In this document: in pieces, positions 17,945-27,324 of the stretch
How positions within the stretch are numbered: position 1 is the first letter of the stretch
How the letters are laid out: every line of letters begins with the position of its first letter
Origin: Acidobacteriaceae bacterium
Lineage (GTDB): Bacteria; Acidobacteriota; Terriglobia; Terriglobales; Acidobacteriaceae
Direction: 5' to 3'
Length of the DNA stretch: 64,000 nt
Assembly: GCA_025361625.1 (NCBI GenBank)
Contig: JANYKL010000078.1
Coordinates: 18,874 to 82,873 of the forward strand
Made by a program: the position numbers and the translations under genes
Notes under the pieces: generated by a model
What the model was told of the DNA's origin: nothing
The model's database searches: none
The model's input: the letters and a program-made list of their open reading frames with translations, nothing else

Positions 17945-18985
17945 AGCTCGAATGACGGGGAGGGATGCCACCGTCAATTTCGCCGCTCCAGCAACCAATT
18001 CCTTGCCCGCCGCTTCACGCCGAAGGTACCCGAGCGCCACGCTGCGATCTCCGTCAGCAAAAGGCAAGACCGCGCAGCTTGTCACTTCGCCGACTTGCTT
18101 CTCTCCGGCCACAATCTTCGTCCCTGCCTCCGGTAACGGTCCAGAGACTTCAAACGCCCCGAACTGACGATGCACCGCTCCTCGAGACCGAATTCGTTCC
18201 ACAATTTCTTGCCCCAGATAGCAGCCCTTCGTGAAACTCAGCGCGCGATTCTGCCCGGTCTCTTGTGGCAGATCGCGATCGCGAATGTCGACTCCGAATT
18301 GAGGGATGCCTCGAGAAATACGAAAAGCGTTAAGAGCTTCCGCACTCACGGGCAGTCCACACTGCCGTCCGAGTTCCTGCCAAAGTTGATCGCGATGTTC
18401 ATGTTCTATCCAAACTCGCCACGAGTCGCCCAATTCTTCTTCCGAACGAACGACGGTAATTGGAATCTCGCGCCACCGCGTCTCGACAAATTGCAAACCC
18501 GTAAACTCAGGAACGACGATGCCGGAGCCCTCTAGAACTTCTCTCGCCTTCGAACCCGTCAAACCAATGGATGAGAGCAACTCAGTAAGGTCGGTAATCT
18601 CCACGTCGTCCGCAATGATGTAGCGATCGAACAACTGAAGAACTTTTTCTCGTTGCCCGCTTTCGGTCTCAACCAGCAGAGATTCGCCGCGTTGAAATGC
18701 GTAAAGATCGGCCTGAATCCGGCCCTGAGCGTTGAGTACAAAAGAATAGACACCTTGATTCCTGGCGAGATCACGAACGTTGTTCGAGATCATTCCGTTG
18801 AGCCAGCGCACCCGGTCCCCGCCGGTAATGGCTAGCTTGGCCTGTCCGCTCAGATCGTAAATCGCGCACCCCGAAAGCAAGGCCGCAAACTCCACGCGCG
18901 TCGATTCGCCTAAGCCAGCGGGCGTTGCGCTATCGTTAAAATTGGCGTCCGCGGACGCCGCAACAGAGGTCATAGGCTCACCCAT
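17927..18985 (-). CDS. ygfZ: YgfZ/GcvT-domain folate-binding protein
   Basis: This 352-aa cytosolic protein has the YgfZ signature KGCYLGQEIVERI (about residues 242-254), containing the essential Cys. It also has the folate-binding GcvT-like N-terminal domain (LAITGGDRVRWLNGMISNNV) and a C-terminal barrel (AVLPFADGDRSVALGYLRRE). YgfZ helps iron-sulfur enzymes such as MiaB, whose gene lies at the right edge. Start is ATG 18985 or, with a GGTGAG site in front, ATG 18973. The upstream region is duplicated (18983-19030) and the last codons are formed by a tandem repeat. Confidence 0.88.
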   Translation of the reverse strand: MGEPMTSVAASADANFNDSATPAGLGESTRVEFAALLSGCAIYDLSGQAKLAITGGDRVRWLNGMISNNVRDLARNQGVYSFVLNAQGRIQADLYAFQRGESLLVETESGQREKVLQLFDRYIIADDVEITDLTELLSSIGLTGSKAREVLEGSGIVVPEFTGLQFVETRWREIPITVVRSEEELGDSWRVWIEHEHRDQLWQELGRQCGLPVSAEALNAFRISRGIPQFGVDIRDRDLPQETGQNRALSFTKGCYLGQEIVERIRSRGAVHRQFGAFEVSGPLPEAGTKIVAGEKQVGEVTSCAVLPFADGDRSVALGYLRREAAGKELVAGAAKLTVASLPVIRASDGSE

Positions 18986-19030
18986 GATTATATCGAAGTG
19001 ACAATATGGACATGACTATATCGACGTGAC
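18983..19030 (-). repeat. Duplicated start region of the ygfZ-like gene
   Basis: Minus-strand GTCACGTCGATATAGTCATG (19030-19011) and GTCACTTCGATATAATCATG (19002-18983) match at 18 of 20 positions, separated by 8 bp. The proximal copy ends in the proposed start codon and holds a TATAAT; the distal copy holds a second ATG. They could be two operator or promoter copies, or a local duplication. Confidence 0.75.
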
Positions 19031-19194
19031 CAAAGCGAGGCCGCGCCGACGGGCCGCCAATACCCTTTCGTAGAAACCTAGGATGCACGTGTGCCACGTC
19101 TCCTCGGCCAGAAGTCAAAGCACAATCGTCTCGACCAATACCCCATCCGCCGCGGTGGTTTCTGAACTGTTCTGCCCTGTGCTAACGTGCCAAC

Positions 19195-20280
19195 GTGGCC
19201 GCTCTTAAAAAGATTGCCGCGATTCCGGGCGATGGCATCGGGCAAGAAGTCATTCCGCAAGCGCTTAAGGTCGTGCAAGCGACCGGAGCGGCAATTGAGT
19301 TCACCCAATTCGATTGGGGCGCCGATCGCTTCCTCGCCGACTCGACCACCGTCCCAACGGATGGTTTCACCATGCTGGCGCGCGATTTCGAGGCCATTCT
19401 CGTCGGCGCTTTTGGGGACCCCCGCATCGCTTCGAATATTCATGCCAAGGAAATCCTCTTGGGCATGCGCACCAAGATGGACCTTTTTGCCAACGTCCGA
19501 CCCGTGCGTTTGATGGATGAATCGCTGTGTCCCCTGAAATCCGTGAAGCCGGAAGATCTGGACTTCACCGTCATCCGCGAAAATACCGAGGGTGTGTACG
19601 GCGATTCCGGCGGAGTGTTCAAGCTGGGAACTCCAGACGAAGTTGCCATCCAGGAGGACATCAACACCCGAAAAGGAGTGGAGCGAATCATTCGTTATGC
19701 CTTCGAATATTGTTCGAACAGCAAGAAAATGAATGGTTCGCCGCGGCGTCGTGTGCTGATGTGTGACAAGTCGAACGCAATGACTCACGCCGGCGGATTG
19801 TGGCAGCGAACCTTTAAAGACGTCGCCCGCGATTTTCCGAAGATTGAGACCCAACACATGTACGTCGACGCCTTGTGCATGCAAATGGTGCGAGATCCGC
19901 GCAACTTTGACGTAATTGTGACCAATAATATGTTTGGCGACATCATCACCGATCTTGCTGCCGGCCTTCAAGGTGGGCTGGGAGTAGCGGCCAGCGGAAA
20001 TCTGCGTCCTCGGCACACTTCCATGTTCGAACCCGTTCACGGTTCGGCCCCGCCGATCGCCGGCAAGAACGTGGCGAATCCACTTGGAGCAATCTTGACC
20101 GCAGCCATGATGTTGGCGCACCTCGGTCTCGACCAACCCGCCCGCAAAATCGAATCGGCCGTGCTTGCCGCCGTGCGCGAAAAAAAGACTACCGCGGACA
20201 TCGGCGGCACTCTCGGCACCGAGCAAGCCGGAGAGTGGATCGCAAGCAAAGTTTCGACCAGTAAAGATCTCGACTACTAA
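19195..20280 (+). CDS. leuB: Isocitrate/isopropylmalate dehydrogenase family, probably 3-isopropylmalate dehydrogenase
   Basis: An NAD-dependent oxidative decarboxylase of 361 aa. Seen: N-terminal IAAIPGDGIGQEVIPQAL, the substrate loop DFTVIRENTEGVYGDSGG, catalytic Tyr/Lys region, metal site VTNNMFGDIITDLAAGLQGG, and NAD loop EPVHGSAPPIAGKNVANP. The usual LeuB reaction turns 3-isopropylmalate to 2-oxoisocaproate in leucine synthesis. There are no other leu genes here, and related enzymes (homoisocitrate, tartrate) share these motifs, so the symbol is tentative. Start is GTG 19195. Confidence 0.82.
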   Translation: MAALKKIAAIPGDGIGQEVIPQALKVVQATGAAIEFTQFDWGADRFLADSTTVPTDGFTMLARDFEAILVGAFGDPRIASNIHAKEILLGMRTKMDLFANVRPVRLMDESLCPLKSVKPEDLDFTVIRENTEGVYGDSGGVFKLGTPDEVAIQEDINTRKGVERIIRYAFEYCSNSKKMNGSPRRRVLMCDKSNAMTHAGGLWQRTFKDVARDFPKIETQHMYVDALCMQMVRDPRNFDVIVTNNMFGDIITDLAAGLQGGLGVAASGNLRPRHTSMFEPVHGSAPPIAGKNVANPLGAILTAAMMLAHLGLDQPARKIESAVLAAVREKKTTADIGGTLGTEQAGEWIASKVSTSKDLDY

Positions 20281-20295
20281 GCTCGACCACTAAAG
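20269..20295 (+). repeat. Repeat of the last codons and stop of the leuB-type gene
   Basis: CTCGACTACTAAG (20269-20281, holding codons L-D-Y-stop) is followed at once by CTCGACCACTAAAG (20282-20295). Confidence 0.8.
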
Positions 20296-20320
20296 ATTAA
20301 GTCTGCCAATACGAGGGAGC

Positions 20321-21949
20321 ATGAAAGTCGTGAATGTTTCTGGCCGCGCTCTTTTTTTGTCCTTAACATTAACGTCTTTTGCATTTCTCGCGGTTTTTGC
20401 AGCAACTTGCGGCGACGCGTGGAGTCAACTGGATCGTCCAGAAGGTCCGCCGGCCGAAGATCGACCCGCTCCATCCGCGAGAGGCTCGCAACCGAACCCC
20501 GAGCCCCCAGCTCTCGAAAAGGTCGCGCCCGAAAAAATCATCTCTCCCAAAGAAGCGAAAGAACTATTCCGCTCTGTCGATGAAATTTTGCAATTTGCGA
20601 GCGAAGATACCGGGCTCCCGATCAAGCGAAAGGTTAACCGCAGACTAACCAAGCGAGATGAAGTGCAAGCCTATATCGAAAAAAACCTCCGCGAAGATAA
20701 GGACGCACAGCGCCTCGAGCGCTCATCCGCGGTCTTGAAAAAATTCGGCCTACTGCCTCGCAACTTCAATCTTTCTACATTCCTCGTGCAGATGCTGCGC
20801 GAGCAGGTCGCGGGATATTACGACCCGAAGACGACCTCAATCAACCTGTTGAACTGGCTCGATCAGGATCAGCAAAAGCCGGTGCTTGCCCATGAATTGA
20901 CGCACGCGCTGCAAGACCAATCGTTCGGCCTCGAAAAGTTCATGAAATCTCCGGAGGATGACGACTCCGCTAAGAGGTCGAAAACTCCGACCATCGACGA
21001 CATTCGAACCGATGAGCAAAGTTCAGCGAGACAAGCAGTCGTCGAAGGCCAGGCGATGGTCGTTCTTCTTGATTACACCCTCGCGCCCACCGGCAAAACG
21101 CTCCTCGACTCTCCGCAGATCGTTGAAGCTTTAAAGCAGGGCATGCTGGTGGGGTCAGCTGATTCACCCGCCTTTCGCGATGCGCCGATTTTTTTAAAAG
21201 AAGAGTTGACCTTCCCCTACCGCTTCGGGCTCGATTTCACCGCCGCTCTGCTCAAGGCCGGCGGCAAGCAACTCGCCTATGCCGGCGCCTTCACGAACCC
21301 TCCAAAGACGACCCGCGAAATCATGGAGCCTCAAACATATCTGGAGCGCGAAACGCTCGAACCTTTAAAAATTATCGACATGCAGAAAGATTTCAAAGAC
21401 TACGACGCTTTCGATATCGGAGCGATGGGAGAATTTGACGTCGACATTCTTGTCGAGCAATTCGGCGGGCGGGACGAGGCGGATGCGATCTATCCGGAAT
21501 GGCGGGGCGGATACTATTTCGCCGGAAAATCGAAGGCAGACAAGAATGCTCCCATCGTCATCTGTTACGTGTCCCGCTGGTCCGACGCGTCGAAGGCGGC
21601 GGAATTCGCGGCGGTCTATGCCAAATCACTCGCGAAACGCTATGACAAACGGCAAGGTCTTGGCGCGGATGGCAAGATCGAGGAGGCCGCCCCTCCGCCC
21701 GAGTCATGGCGCACGCTGCGAGGTCGCCACGCCTGGCTTACCGAAGAAGGAGTTGTAACCATCGAGGTTCGCGATGACACCGTGATGGTAAGCGAAGGCT
21801 TCGATGCCGCAACGACCGAGCGTGCCACCGATGACCTTTGGCCGTCAGAGGATAGGAACCAGCATGAAAGCGACAAGAAAGATCGCGACAAGCATGATGG
21901 CGACAAGAATGACAACAAAGTCCAGCAGCCTTCGCCCGTTAACCCATAA
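20321..21949 (+). CDS. Exported zincin-like protein (HELTH motif), uncharacterised
   Basis: A 542-aa protein with a signal peptide (about 1-32), a Pro/Glu-rich linker and a conserved core. The core has the zinc-metallopeptidase motif LAHELTHALQDQSFGLE (about 190-206), preceded by GYYDPKTTSINLLNW and followed about 45 residues later by QAVVEGQAMVVLLDYTL, whose Glu could be the third zinc ligand. The plan suits a gluzincin-like secreted peptidase. The last 35 residues are a repetitive, very charged tail (DKKDRDKHDGDKNDNK). I know this arrangement from acidobacterial proteins of unknown role and cannot name a substrate. Confidence 0.78.
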   Translation: MKVVNVSGRALFLSLTLTSFAFLAVFAATCGDAWSQLDRPEGPPAEDRPAPSARGSQPNPEPPALEKVAPEKIISPKEAKELFRSVDEILQFASEDTGLPIKRKVNRRLTKRDEVQAYIEKNLREDKDAQRLERSSAVLKKFGLLPRNFNLSTFLVQMLREQVAGYYDPKTTSINLLNWLDQDQQKPVLAHELTHALQDQSFGLEKFMKSPEDDDSAKRSKTPTIDDIRTDEQSSARQAVVEGQAMVVLLDYTLAPTGKTLLDSPQIVEALKQGMLVGSADSPAFRDAPIFLKEELTFPYRFGLDFTAALLKAGGKQLAYAGAFTNPPKTTREIMEPQTYLERETLEPLKIIDMQKDFKDYDAFDIGAMGEFDVDILVEQFGGRDEADAIYPEWRGGYYFAGKSKADKNAPIVICYVSRWSDASKAAEFAAVYAKSLAKRYDKRQGLGADGKIEEAAPPPESWRTLRGRHAWLTEEGVVTIEVRDDTVMVSEGFDAATTERATDDLWPSEDRNQHESDKKDRDKHDGDKNDNKVQQPSPVNP

Positions 21950-22016
21950 AAACCGTCTTGTATAATCACAAGTTCTCAGAACTTCGGCGAGATCCCCGGT
22001 TCAATCAGGAGCGCAA

Positions 22017-22880
22017 TTGCAGCAAGCGGAGATAGGAATTATTGGCGGCAGTGGTCTGTATCACATGCCGGGATTCAAGGATCCATACGAGCAACGGCAG
22101 CAAACGCCCTTCGGCGATCCATCTGACTCGTATATTCTGGGAAGCCTCGCCGGACGCAAAGTTGCCTTCCTCGCCCGCCACGCGCGTGGGCACAAGCTCC
22201 TGCCAAGTGAATTAAATTTCCGCGCCAACATTTACGGATTTAAGCAGCTTGGAGTGGAGAGGATCATTTCCGTTTCAGCCGTCGGCTCTCTAAAAGAGGA
22301 GCACAAGCCTCTCGACTTCGTGATCCCCGATCAATTCTTTGACCGCACGCGCCATCGCATTGACACTTTTTTCGGAGACGGGATCGTTGCCCATGTTGGC
22401 TTTGGCGATCCCGTGTGCGGAGAGATGACAAACATTATCAACCAGGCCTGCGCCTCCGCGAACGTCACCGGAAAACTCGGCGGCACCTACGTTTGCATGG
22501 AGGGCCCGCAGTTCTCGACCAAGGCAGAATCCAACGTCTATCGCAGCTGGGGAGCTGATGTCGTTGGCATGACCAACCTGCAGGAAGCGAAATTGGCGCG
22601 CGAAGCGGAGATCTGCTACGCGACCGTTGCCATGGTGACGGACTACGACTGCTGGCATCCGCACCACGACTCCGTAACCGTAGACCAGATAGTCGCGGTG
22701 CTTACCAAAAATGCCGAAAACGCTGCAATGGTTGTGCAGCACTCGGTCGCGGCAATGCCAACTGCCCGATCCTGCAAGTGTGGATCAGCTCTCGCTCACG
22801 CCATTCTTACCGATCCCGCGAAAATTCCATTGGCCACAAAGAATAAGCTCAAGCTGATCTTAGAGAAATATTTGACCTAA
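22017..22880 (+). CDS. mtnP: S-methyl-5'-thioadenosine phosphorylase
   Basis: Splits methylthioadenosine (from polyamine or homoserine-lactone synthesis) into adenine and methylthioribose-1-phosphate. Family motifs: [15 protein letters not shown] at the N-terminus, the phosphate site [20 protein letters not shown], and [20 protein letters not shown] with the base-binding region. The 287-aa length is normal. The start is TTG 22017, chosen because AGGAG stands 5 bases upstream and no ATG lies before the GGSG motif. A TATAAT at 21961-21966 may be its promoter. Confidence 0.94.
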   Translation: MQQAEIGIIGGSGLYHMPGFKDPYEQRQQTPFGDPSDSYILGSLAGRKVAFLARHARGHKLLPSELNFRANIYGFKQLGVERIISVSAVGSLKEEHKPLDFVIPDQFFDRTRHRIDTFFGDGIVAHVGFGDPVCGEMTNIINQACASANVTGKLGGTYVCMEGPQFSTKAESNVYRSWGADVVGMTNLQEAKLAREAEICYATVAMVTDYDCWHPHHDSVTVDQIVAVLTKNAENAAMVVQHSVAAMPTARSCKCGSALAHAILTDPAKIPLATKNKLKLILEKYLT

Positions 22881-22929
22881 TCATCGCTGCCCGGCAGGGC
22901 GCTGTCTGATTTCGCTATTCGCGATAACG

Positions 22930-22971
22930 AGTATTGTTAATCAGTATTTTCAATCAGAGTTTTTTCAGTAG
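22930..22971 (+). repeat. Three degenerate 13-16 bp units in the mtnP-pfkB gap
   Basis: AGTATTGTTAATC (22930-22942), AGTATTTTCAATC (22943-22955) and AGAGTTTTTTCAGTAG (22956-22971) follow one another. Confidence 0.6.
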
Positions 22972-23043
22972 TCGGTACTTTGAATCTAGTCTTACTCTTA
23001 CTGCCGACTTACTGCGCCTTACAGCTTTTTATTGCGGAGAATC

Positions 23044-23967
23044 ATGAGCATTCTGGTCGTAGGTTCCGTCGCATTCGACACCATCGCCACGCCTTCCGGA
23101 CGAGTGACAGATATCCTCGGAGGAGCCGCCACGTACTTCTCTTTGGCAGCCAGCTATTTCACCGAGGTGCGAGTTGTTGCTGTCGTTGGAGACGATTTCA
23201 CCGCCGAGAACGAAGCCGTCTTCACCAAACGCGGGATCGACACTCGCGGAATCGAGCGAACGAAGGGAAAAAGTTTTCGCTGGGGAGGCCGGTACCTCGA
23301 TAATCTCAATGAAGCCAAAACTGACTTTACCGAACTGAACGTGTTCGAGAAATTTCAGCCGCGAATTCCCAAAGAATACGCCGATACCCAGTTCCTCTTT
23401 CTCGCAAACATTCATCCATCGCTTCAACTGGCGGTCAGGCAAGAAATGAACAAAGTGAGCTTGACCGGCGGCGACACCATGAATTTCTGGATTCAAGGAA
23501 CGCCTGACGAATTAAAACAAACTTTGAAGTCGGTTGACGTTTTGCTCATCAATGACACCGAGACGAAAATGCTGGCCGCAGAAAAGAATCTTTTGCGCGC
23601 CGCCAATAAGGTTATCGCTCTGGGGCCAAAGGCGCTGGTCGTGAAGCACGGCGAATACGGCGCCACGATATTTTTCCGCGAAAACGCTTTCGGAGTCGGG
23701 TCCCATCCTTTTCGCGCTCCTGCCTTGCCTATCGACGAGGTCAAAGACCCCACCGGCGCGGGCGATTCCTTTGCCGGAGGCTTCTTGGGTTACATCGCCT
23801 CTCAAGGCGAGATCAATCGCGAAGTGTTGAAGCGGGCCTTATTTTACGGTGGCGTGATGGGATCATTCGCCGTGGAGCGCTTTGGAACAGAGCGCCTGCA
23901 ACAGTTATCCCGCGAAGAAATCGATGCCCGCTTTGAAATCTTTCGCGAACTCACTCACCTGGATTAG
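23044..23967 (+). CDS. PfkB-family carbohydrate/nucleoside kinase
   Basis: A 307-aa ribokinase-fold kinase with the N-terminal SILVVGSVAFDTI and GGAATYFSLAAS, and the ATP/anion-hole motif DPTGAGDSFAGGFLGY (about 236-251, catalytic Asp). It follows mtnP by 163 bp. The pairing suggests a substrate from nucleoside or methylthioribose salvage, but MtnP already yields a phosphorylated sugar, so the link is only positional. ATG 23044 sits after GCGGAGA; a TTG at 23032 is possible. The final codons CTGGATTAG recur at 23977 as CTGGATAACG. Confidence 0.88.
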   Translation: MSILVVGSVAFDTIATPSGRVTDILGGAATYFSLAASYFTEVRVVAVVGDDFTAENEAVFTKRGIDTRGIERTKGKSFRWGGRYLDNLNEAKTDFTELNVFEKFQPRIPKEYADTQFLFLANIHPSLQLAVRQEMNKVSLTGGDTMNFWIQGTPDELKQTLKSVDVLLINDTETKMLAAEKNLLRAANKVIALGPKALVVKHGEYGATIFFRENAFGVGSHPFRAPALPIDEVKDPTGAGDSFAGGFLGYIASQGEINREVLKRALFYGGVMGSFAVERFGTERLQQLSREEIDARFEIFRELTHLD

Positions 23968-23995
23968 CTTGGCGTGCTGGATAACGTTCGATAAA

Positions 23996-25723
23996 GTGAA
24001 AAAGCAAAAGCGCGACGCTATCGTGACAAAACAAGCCGGCACCCCGCCCGACATTAGTGTTGCGCAGCTCGGCGGCTTGGCCTTGCTAACTTCTCTCTTC
24101 TCTTTTTTTTATTACTACCAGCATCACGACCTTCTTCTTTATGGAGACGCCGTTGCTCATATCAACATTGCTCGCCGCGTGTTCGACTCTCAAACCCCCG
24201 GATTACTCCAGTTGGGCACCGTGTGGCTCCCACTGCCTCATCTGCTTATGATCCCGTTTGTTTTCGCCGATAAGTTATGGCAAAACGGCGCCGGAGGATC
24301 TTTTCCCTCAATGGTCGCCTATGTGTTCGGCGTAGTCGGGATCTTTCAACTGGTGCGAGGCTTTCTCGCCTCTAATCTGGTCGAGAAGCCAGAAGAAAAG
24401 ATGGCGGCGTCGGTTGGGGCGTGGATTGCCGCGTTCGTCTACGCCGCGAATCCGAACCTGATCTACCTCCAGACGACTGCGATGACCGAATCGCTTTATC
24501 TTTGTCTGTTCATCTGGGCAGTTGTTTTTTTTGCCAGGTTTCTCGAATTATCGAGCCGTGAAAACTCGCTAAGCCATTCCAAAGCGCACACCAAGACAAC
24601 AGCGATGAATGATCTCATGCGTTGTGGATTATGTCTCGCGGCAGCTGAACTGACTCGATACGACGGATGGTTTCTGGCTGGTGGGCTCGCAATTTGCGTC
24701 CTCGCTTCCGTGGCGGCCAGAAATATCAGCAGCGATCGAAACGACATCCGCACAGCTCGAAAATTCGCCAGTATGTTTCTTGGGATTATCGCTTGCCCCC
24801 CGCTGCTATGGCTCGCCTACAACCGTGCCATCTACGGCAATGCTCTTGAATTCGCCACCGGATCGTTCTCAGCCAAAGCCATCCAGTCGAGGGTCAATGC
24901 GCCCAACCCCGCCCTGCACAACCTGCTCACCGCCGGCACATACTTTTTGAAATCGGCGCAATTGAATATGGCCGCAGCGAACTGGGGCCGCCTCTGGCTC
25001 GCCGCTGCGATCTGCGCGCTTCTCCTCATCACATTCAAAATGCGCCGACGCGCATTGCCGTTCTCTTGCCTGTTGCTTCCAATACCTTTTTACGCATATT
25101 CCATTGCCTATGGATCGGTGCCGATTCACGTTTCTACCTGGTGGCCGTTCGCCACTTTTAACCAGCGCTATGGTCTTCAACTGCTTCCGCTCTTCGCAGT
25201 CTCCGCCGGATTGCTGGCCGCTTTTCTGTTCCGGTTGAGCGCCGGTCAAAGACACAGATGGAAAATTGCGACAGCTCTTCTCGCCTTAGTGGTGGTCAGT
25301 TACGCGTCCGTATGGCGAGCCGAGCCGCAATGTTTTACTGAAGCGCGCAGAAATTGGGCGCTGCGACACCCGCTGAACGCTTCTGTGCAGCGCTTGATTG
25401 CCACCTTCCCGCATCAATCTATCTACCTGATGGATCTGAGCGAACACGTGGGCGTAATGGAGCAGGCTGGCATTCCGCTACGCCAGGTGATCAACAGCGA
25501 AAACCGGCGCTTATGGATGAGGCCGGACGACCCAAATGGGGTGTGGGAGAGGGCTTTGGCTGATCCCGTCAGGCATGTGGACTTCGTGATTGCCTTCGAT
25601 GGTGACCTGGTAGACAGGTTGGTCGACAAGTCAAATCTTTTCGAATATGCGGAACTGGATGCAAGCGGACAAGGGTCGGCAAAGATTTATGCCACTAACC
25701 GCCTGCCGGCGCACGCGCAGTAA
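23996..25723 (+). CDS. Glycosyltransferase-39/ArnT-like polytopic membrane protein
   Basis: A protein of about 575 aa with ten or more transmembrane helices. The first loop carries the acidic motif LLYGDAVAHINIARRVFDS typical of GT-C enzymes that use lipid-linked sugars (GT39/ArnT/RgtA type). VWLPLPHLLMIPFVFADKLW and the later GSVPIHVSTWWPFATFNQRY also fit. The C-terminal 120 residues are an outer domain. Acceptor and sugar are unknown. The start is uncertain: GTG 23996 or GTG 24023; an ATG at 23882 lies inside pfkB. Confidence 0.78.
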   Translation: MKKQKRDAIVTKQAGTPPDISVAQLGGLALLTSLFSFFYYYQHHDLLLYGDAVAHINIARRVFDSQTPGLLQLGTVWLPLPHLLMIPFVFADKLWQNGAGGSFPSMVAYVFGVVGIFQLVRGFLASNLVEKPEEKMAASVGAWIAAFVYAANPNLIYLQTTAMTESLYLCLFIWAVVFFARFLELSSRENSLSHSKAHTKTTAMNDLMRCGLCLAAAELTRYDGWFLAGGLAICVLASVAARNISSDRNDIRTARKFASMFLGIIACPPLLWLAYNRAIYGNALEFATGSFSAKAIQSRVNAPNPALHNLLTAGTYFLKSAQLNMAAANWGRLWLAAAICALLLITFKMRRRALPFSCLLLPIPFYAYSIAYGSVPIHVSTWWPFATFNQRYGLQLLPLFAVSAGLLAAFLFRLSAGQRHRWKIATALLALVVVSYASVWRAEPQCFTEARRNWALRHPLNASVQRLIATFPHQSIYLMDLSEHVGVMEQAGIPLRQVINSENRRLWMRPDDPNGVWERALADPVRHVDFVIAFDGDLVDRLVDKSNLFEYAELDASGQGSAKIYATNRLPAHAQ

Positions 25724-25753
25724 TTCGGCACATGTCTCGCAAATTCGGGGCTG

Positions 25754-26488
25754 GTGATAAAATCCGCAGCTAATCGGCGTAAAATCGTGAACCCACATCA
25801 CATTTACGAAATGCTCCACAATCAAGCGGGAGGCGCTCTCAGTTCGACTCTGGCGCGTCTGGTCTTAGCAACGATCTTGGGCGGACTCATCGGCCTGGAG
25901 CGGCAATTGCGGCATAAGCCTGCGGGATTGCGCACGAATATGTTTATCTGTTTCGGCGCCGCAATGTTTACGATTCTGTCCAAACAATTGGCCGGCACGG
26001 AGTCTGACAGTGCGCGTATTGCTGCTCAAATCATTCCAGGTATCGGTTTCATCGGCGCCGGCTCTATCTTGCACGCCCGCGCATCGGTGACCGGACTTAC
26101 CACCGCCGCAACCCTTTTTGTGGTCGCCTCCATCGGCATGGCTGCTGGCGGCGGCCTTTACCTGATCGCCTGCTGGGCTGCCGCGATGATTTTGGTGTCG
26201 CTCGAAGTTCTCGGCCGCATCGAATCACGCTTTGCTTTAAAAATGTTTGTCGCGACCTTTCAGGTTACGGGACGAAGCATCGATGGCATGTTGCGCGAAG
26301 TCAATCGCGTCCTTGACGGCGAACAGGTGAAGATGCAAAGCATCCACATTGCTGAAGCGCCGCCAGACTTTCGACTAGTATTTTCGGTGAACTGTGAGCA
26401 CGAGGAGGGAAGAGTCCTGTCGATCCGTCTGCGCGAATCGGATGCCTTCGCCAGTGTAACCGCGCTCGGCGCCATTGAACACGAATGA
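25754..26488 (+). CDS. MgtC/SapB-family membrane protein
   Basis: A protein of up to 244 aa with four or five helices and the MgtC core: LARLVLATILGGLIGLERQ, KPAGLRTNMFICFGAAMF and IIPGIGFIGAGSILHA. A C-terminal ACT-like cytosolic domain follows (about 165-244). MgtC proteins affect Mg homeostasis and F-ATPase; the Asp/Arg pattern is intact. The start could be GTG 25754, GTG 25787 or ATG 25811. The last four bases overlap dapF (ATGA), so the two are coupled, which is an unusual partnership. Confidence 0.88.
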   Translation: MIKSAANRRKIVNPHHIYEMLHNQAGGALSSTLARLVLATILGGLIGLERQLRHKPAGLRTNMFICFGAAMFTILSKQLAGTESDSARIAAQIIPGIGFIGAGSILHARASVTGLTTAATLFVVASIGMAAGGGLYLIACWAAAMILVSLEVLGRIESRFALKMFVATFQVTGRSIDGMLREVNRVLDGEQVKMQSIHIAEAPPDFRLVFSVNCEHEEGRVLSIRLRESDAFASVTALGAIEHE

Positions 26489-27303
26489 GCGTCATCTCTT
26501 TCACTAAGGCCACAGCATGCGGTAACACTTTTATCCTGATTGACCGCATCGACAGCGATCCCAACAACCCTCCTCAGTCTGACGCGGACCTCTCCTTTTT
26601 GAGCCACTGCTTATGCGATCCGCACTTCGGAGTGGGAGCGGACGGCGTGGAATGGCTTTTCCCGGATACTGAAGCCGACGTGCTCGCTCGACTTTTCAAC
26701 GCCGACGGCTCAGAGGCGGAAATCTCGGGCAACGGTACCCGTTGCGTCGCTGCCGAGATTTGTTCTCGCGCGCATTCCGATCGTAGCGAGCGCGAAGTCG
26801 TCATCCGGACGGGCGCAGGTATCAAGACTTGTCGGCTCACCGCCCGCCGCGGCAATACGTTTGAATTTGAAACCGATATGGGAGTGCCGCAGATCGCGGG
26901 CGACCTGCTACTCGAGACAATGTGGGTGAAAGCCACGGGTATGCAAGTCTCGATGGGGAATCCGCACTACGTAATTTTTGTCGGGAATTTTCGCGACGGT
27001 TGGCAAAAAGAGGCGTCGCTCATCGGCAGCCAGCCCCAGTTTGAGCAGGGAACTAACGTCGAATACGCCACGGTTCGCGGCCCGAATGAAATTGAAATTC
27101 GTCTGTTCGAGCGCGGAGTCGGTGAAACCCCATCTTCCGGCACCGGGTCCTGCGCAGCGGCCGTCGCAGCCATTGCAACGAATCGCGTCGTGTCTCCCGT
27201 AACTGTCATAGCTCCGGGCGGGTCGCAGACCGTACGTTGGGAGGATCGCGTATATCTAAAAGGTGCCGCCACGATCATCTGCAAGGGCGAATTCTTCATT
27301 TAA
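26485..27303 (+). CDS. dapF: Diaminopimelate epimerase
   Basis: Converts LL- to meso-diaminopimelate for peptidoglycan and lysine. The 272-aa protein has the two catalytic cysteines at C87 (ISGNGTRCVAAE) and C223 (SSGTGSCAAAV), plus FTKATACGNTFILID at the N-terminus and MGNPHYVIFV. It is coupled to mgtC by the ATGA overlap and followed after 21 bp by the LD-carboxypeptidase and mpl genes, all dealing with DAP-containing peptides. Confidence 0.96.
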   Translation: MSVISFTKATACGNTFILIDRIDSDPNNPPQSDADLSFLSHCLCDPHFGVGADGVEWLFPDTEADVLARLFNADGSEAEISGNGTRCVAAEICSRAHSDRSEREVVIRTGAGIKTCRLTARRGNTFEFETDMGVPQIAGDLLLETMWVKATGMQVSMGNPHYVIFVGNFRDGWQKEASLIGSQPQFEQGTNVEYATVRGPNEIEIRLFERGVGETPSSGTGSCAAAVAAIATNRVVSPVTVIAPGGSQTVRWEDRVYLKGAATIICKGEFFI

Positions 27304-27324
27304 AATGAAACACTTCCGAAAGCG

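Noticed and set aside
19078-20226. 382-codon minus-strand frame opposite the leuB-type gene
   Set aside because: The plus strand carries a full, motif-rich dehydrogenase; the antisense product is His/Gly-rich with no family features.
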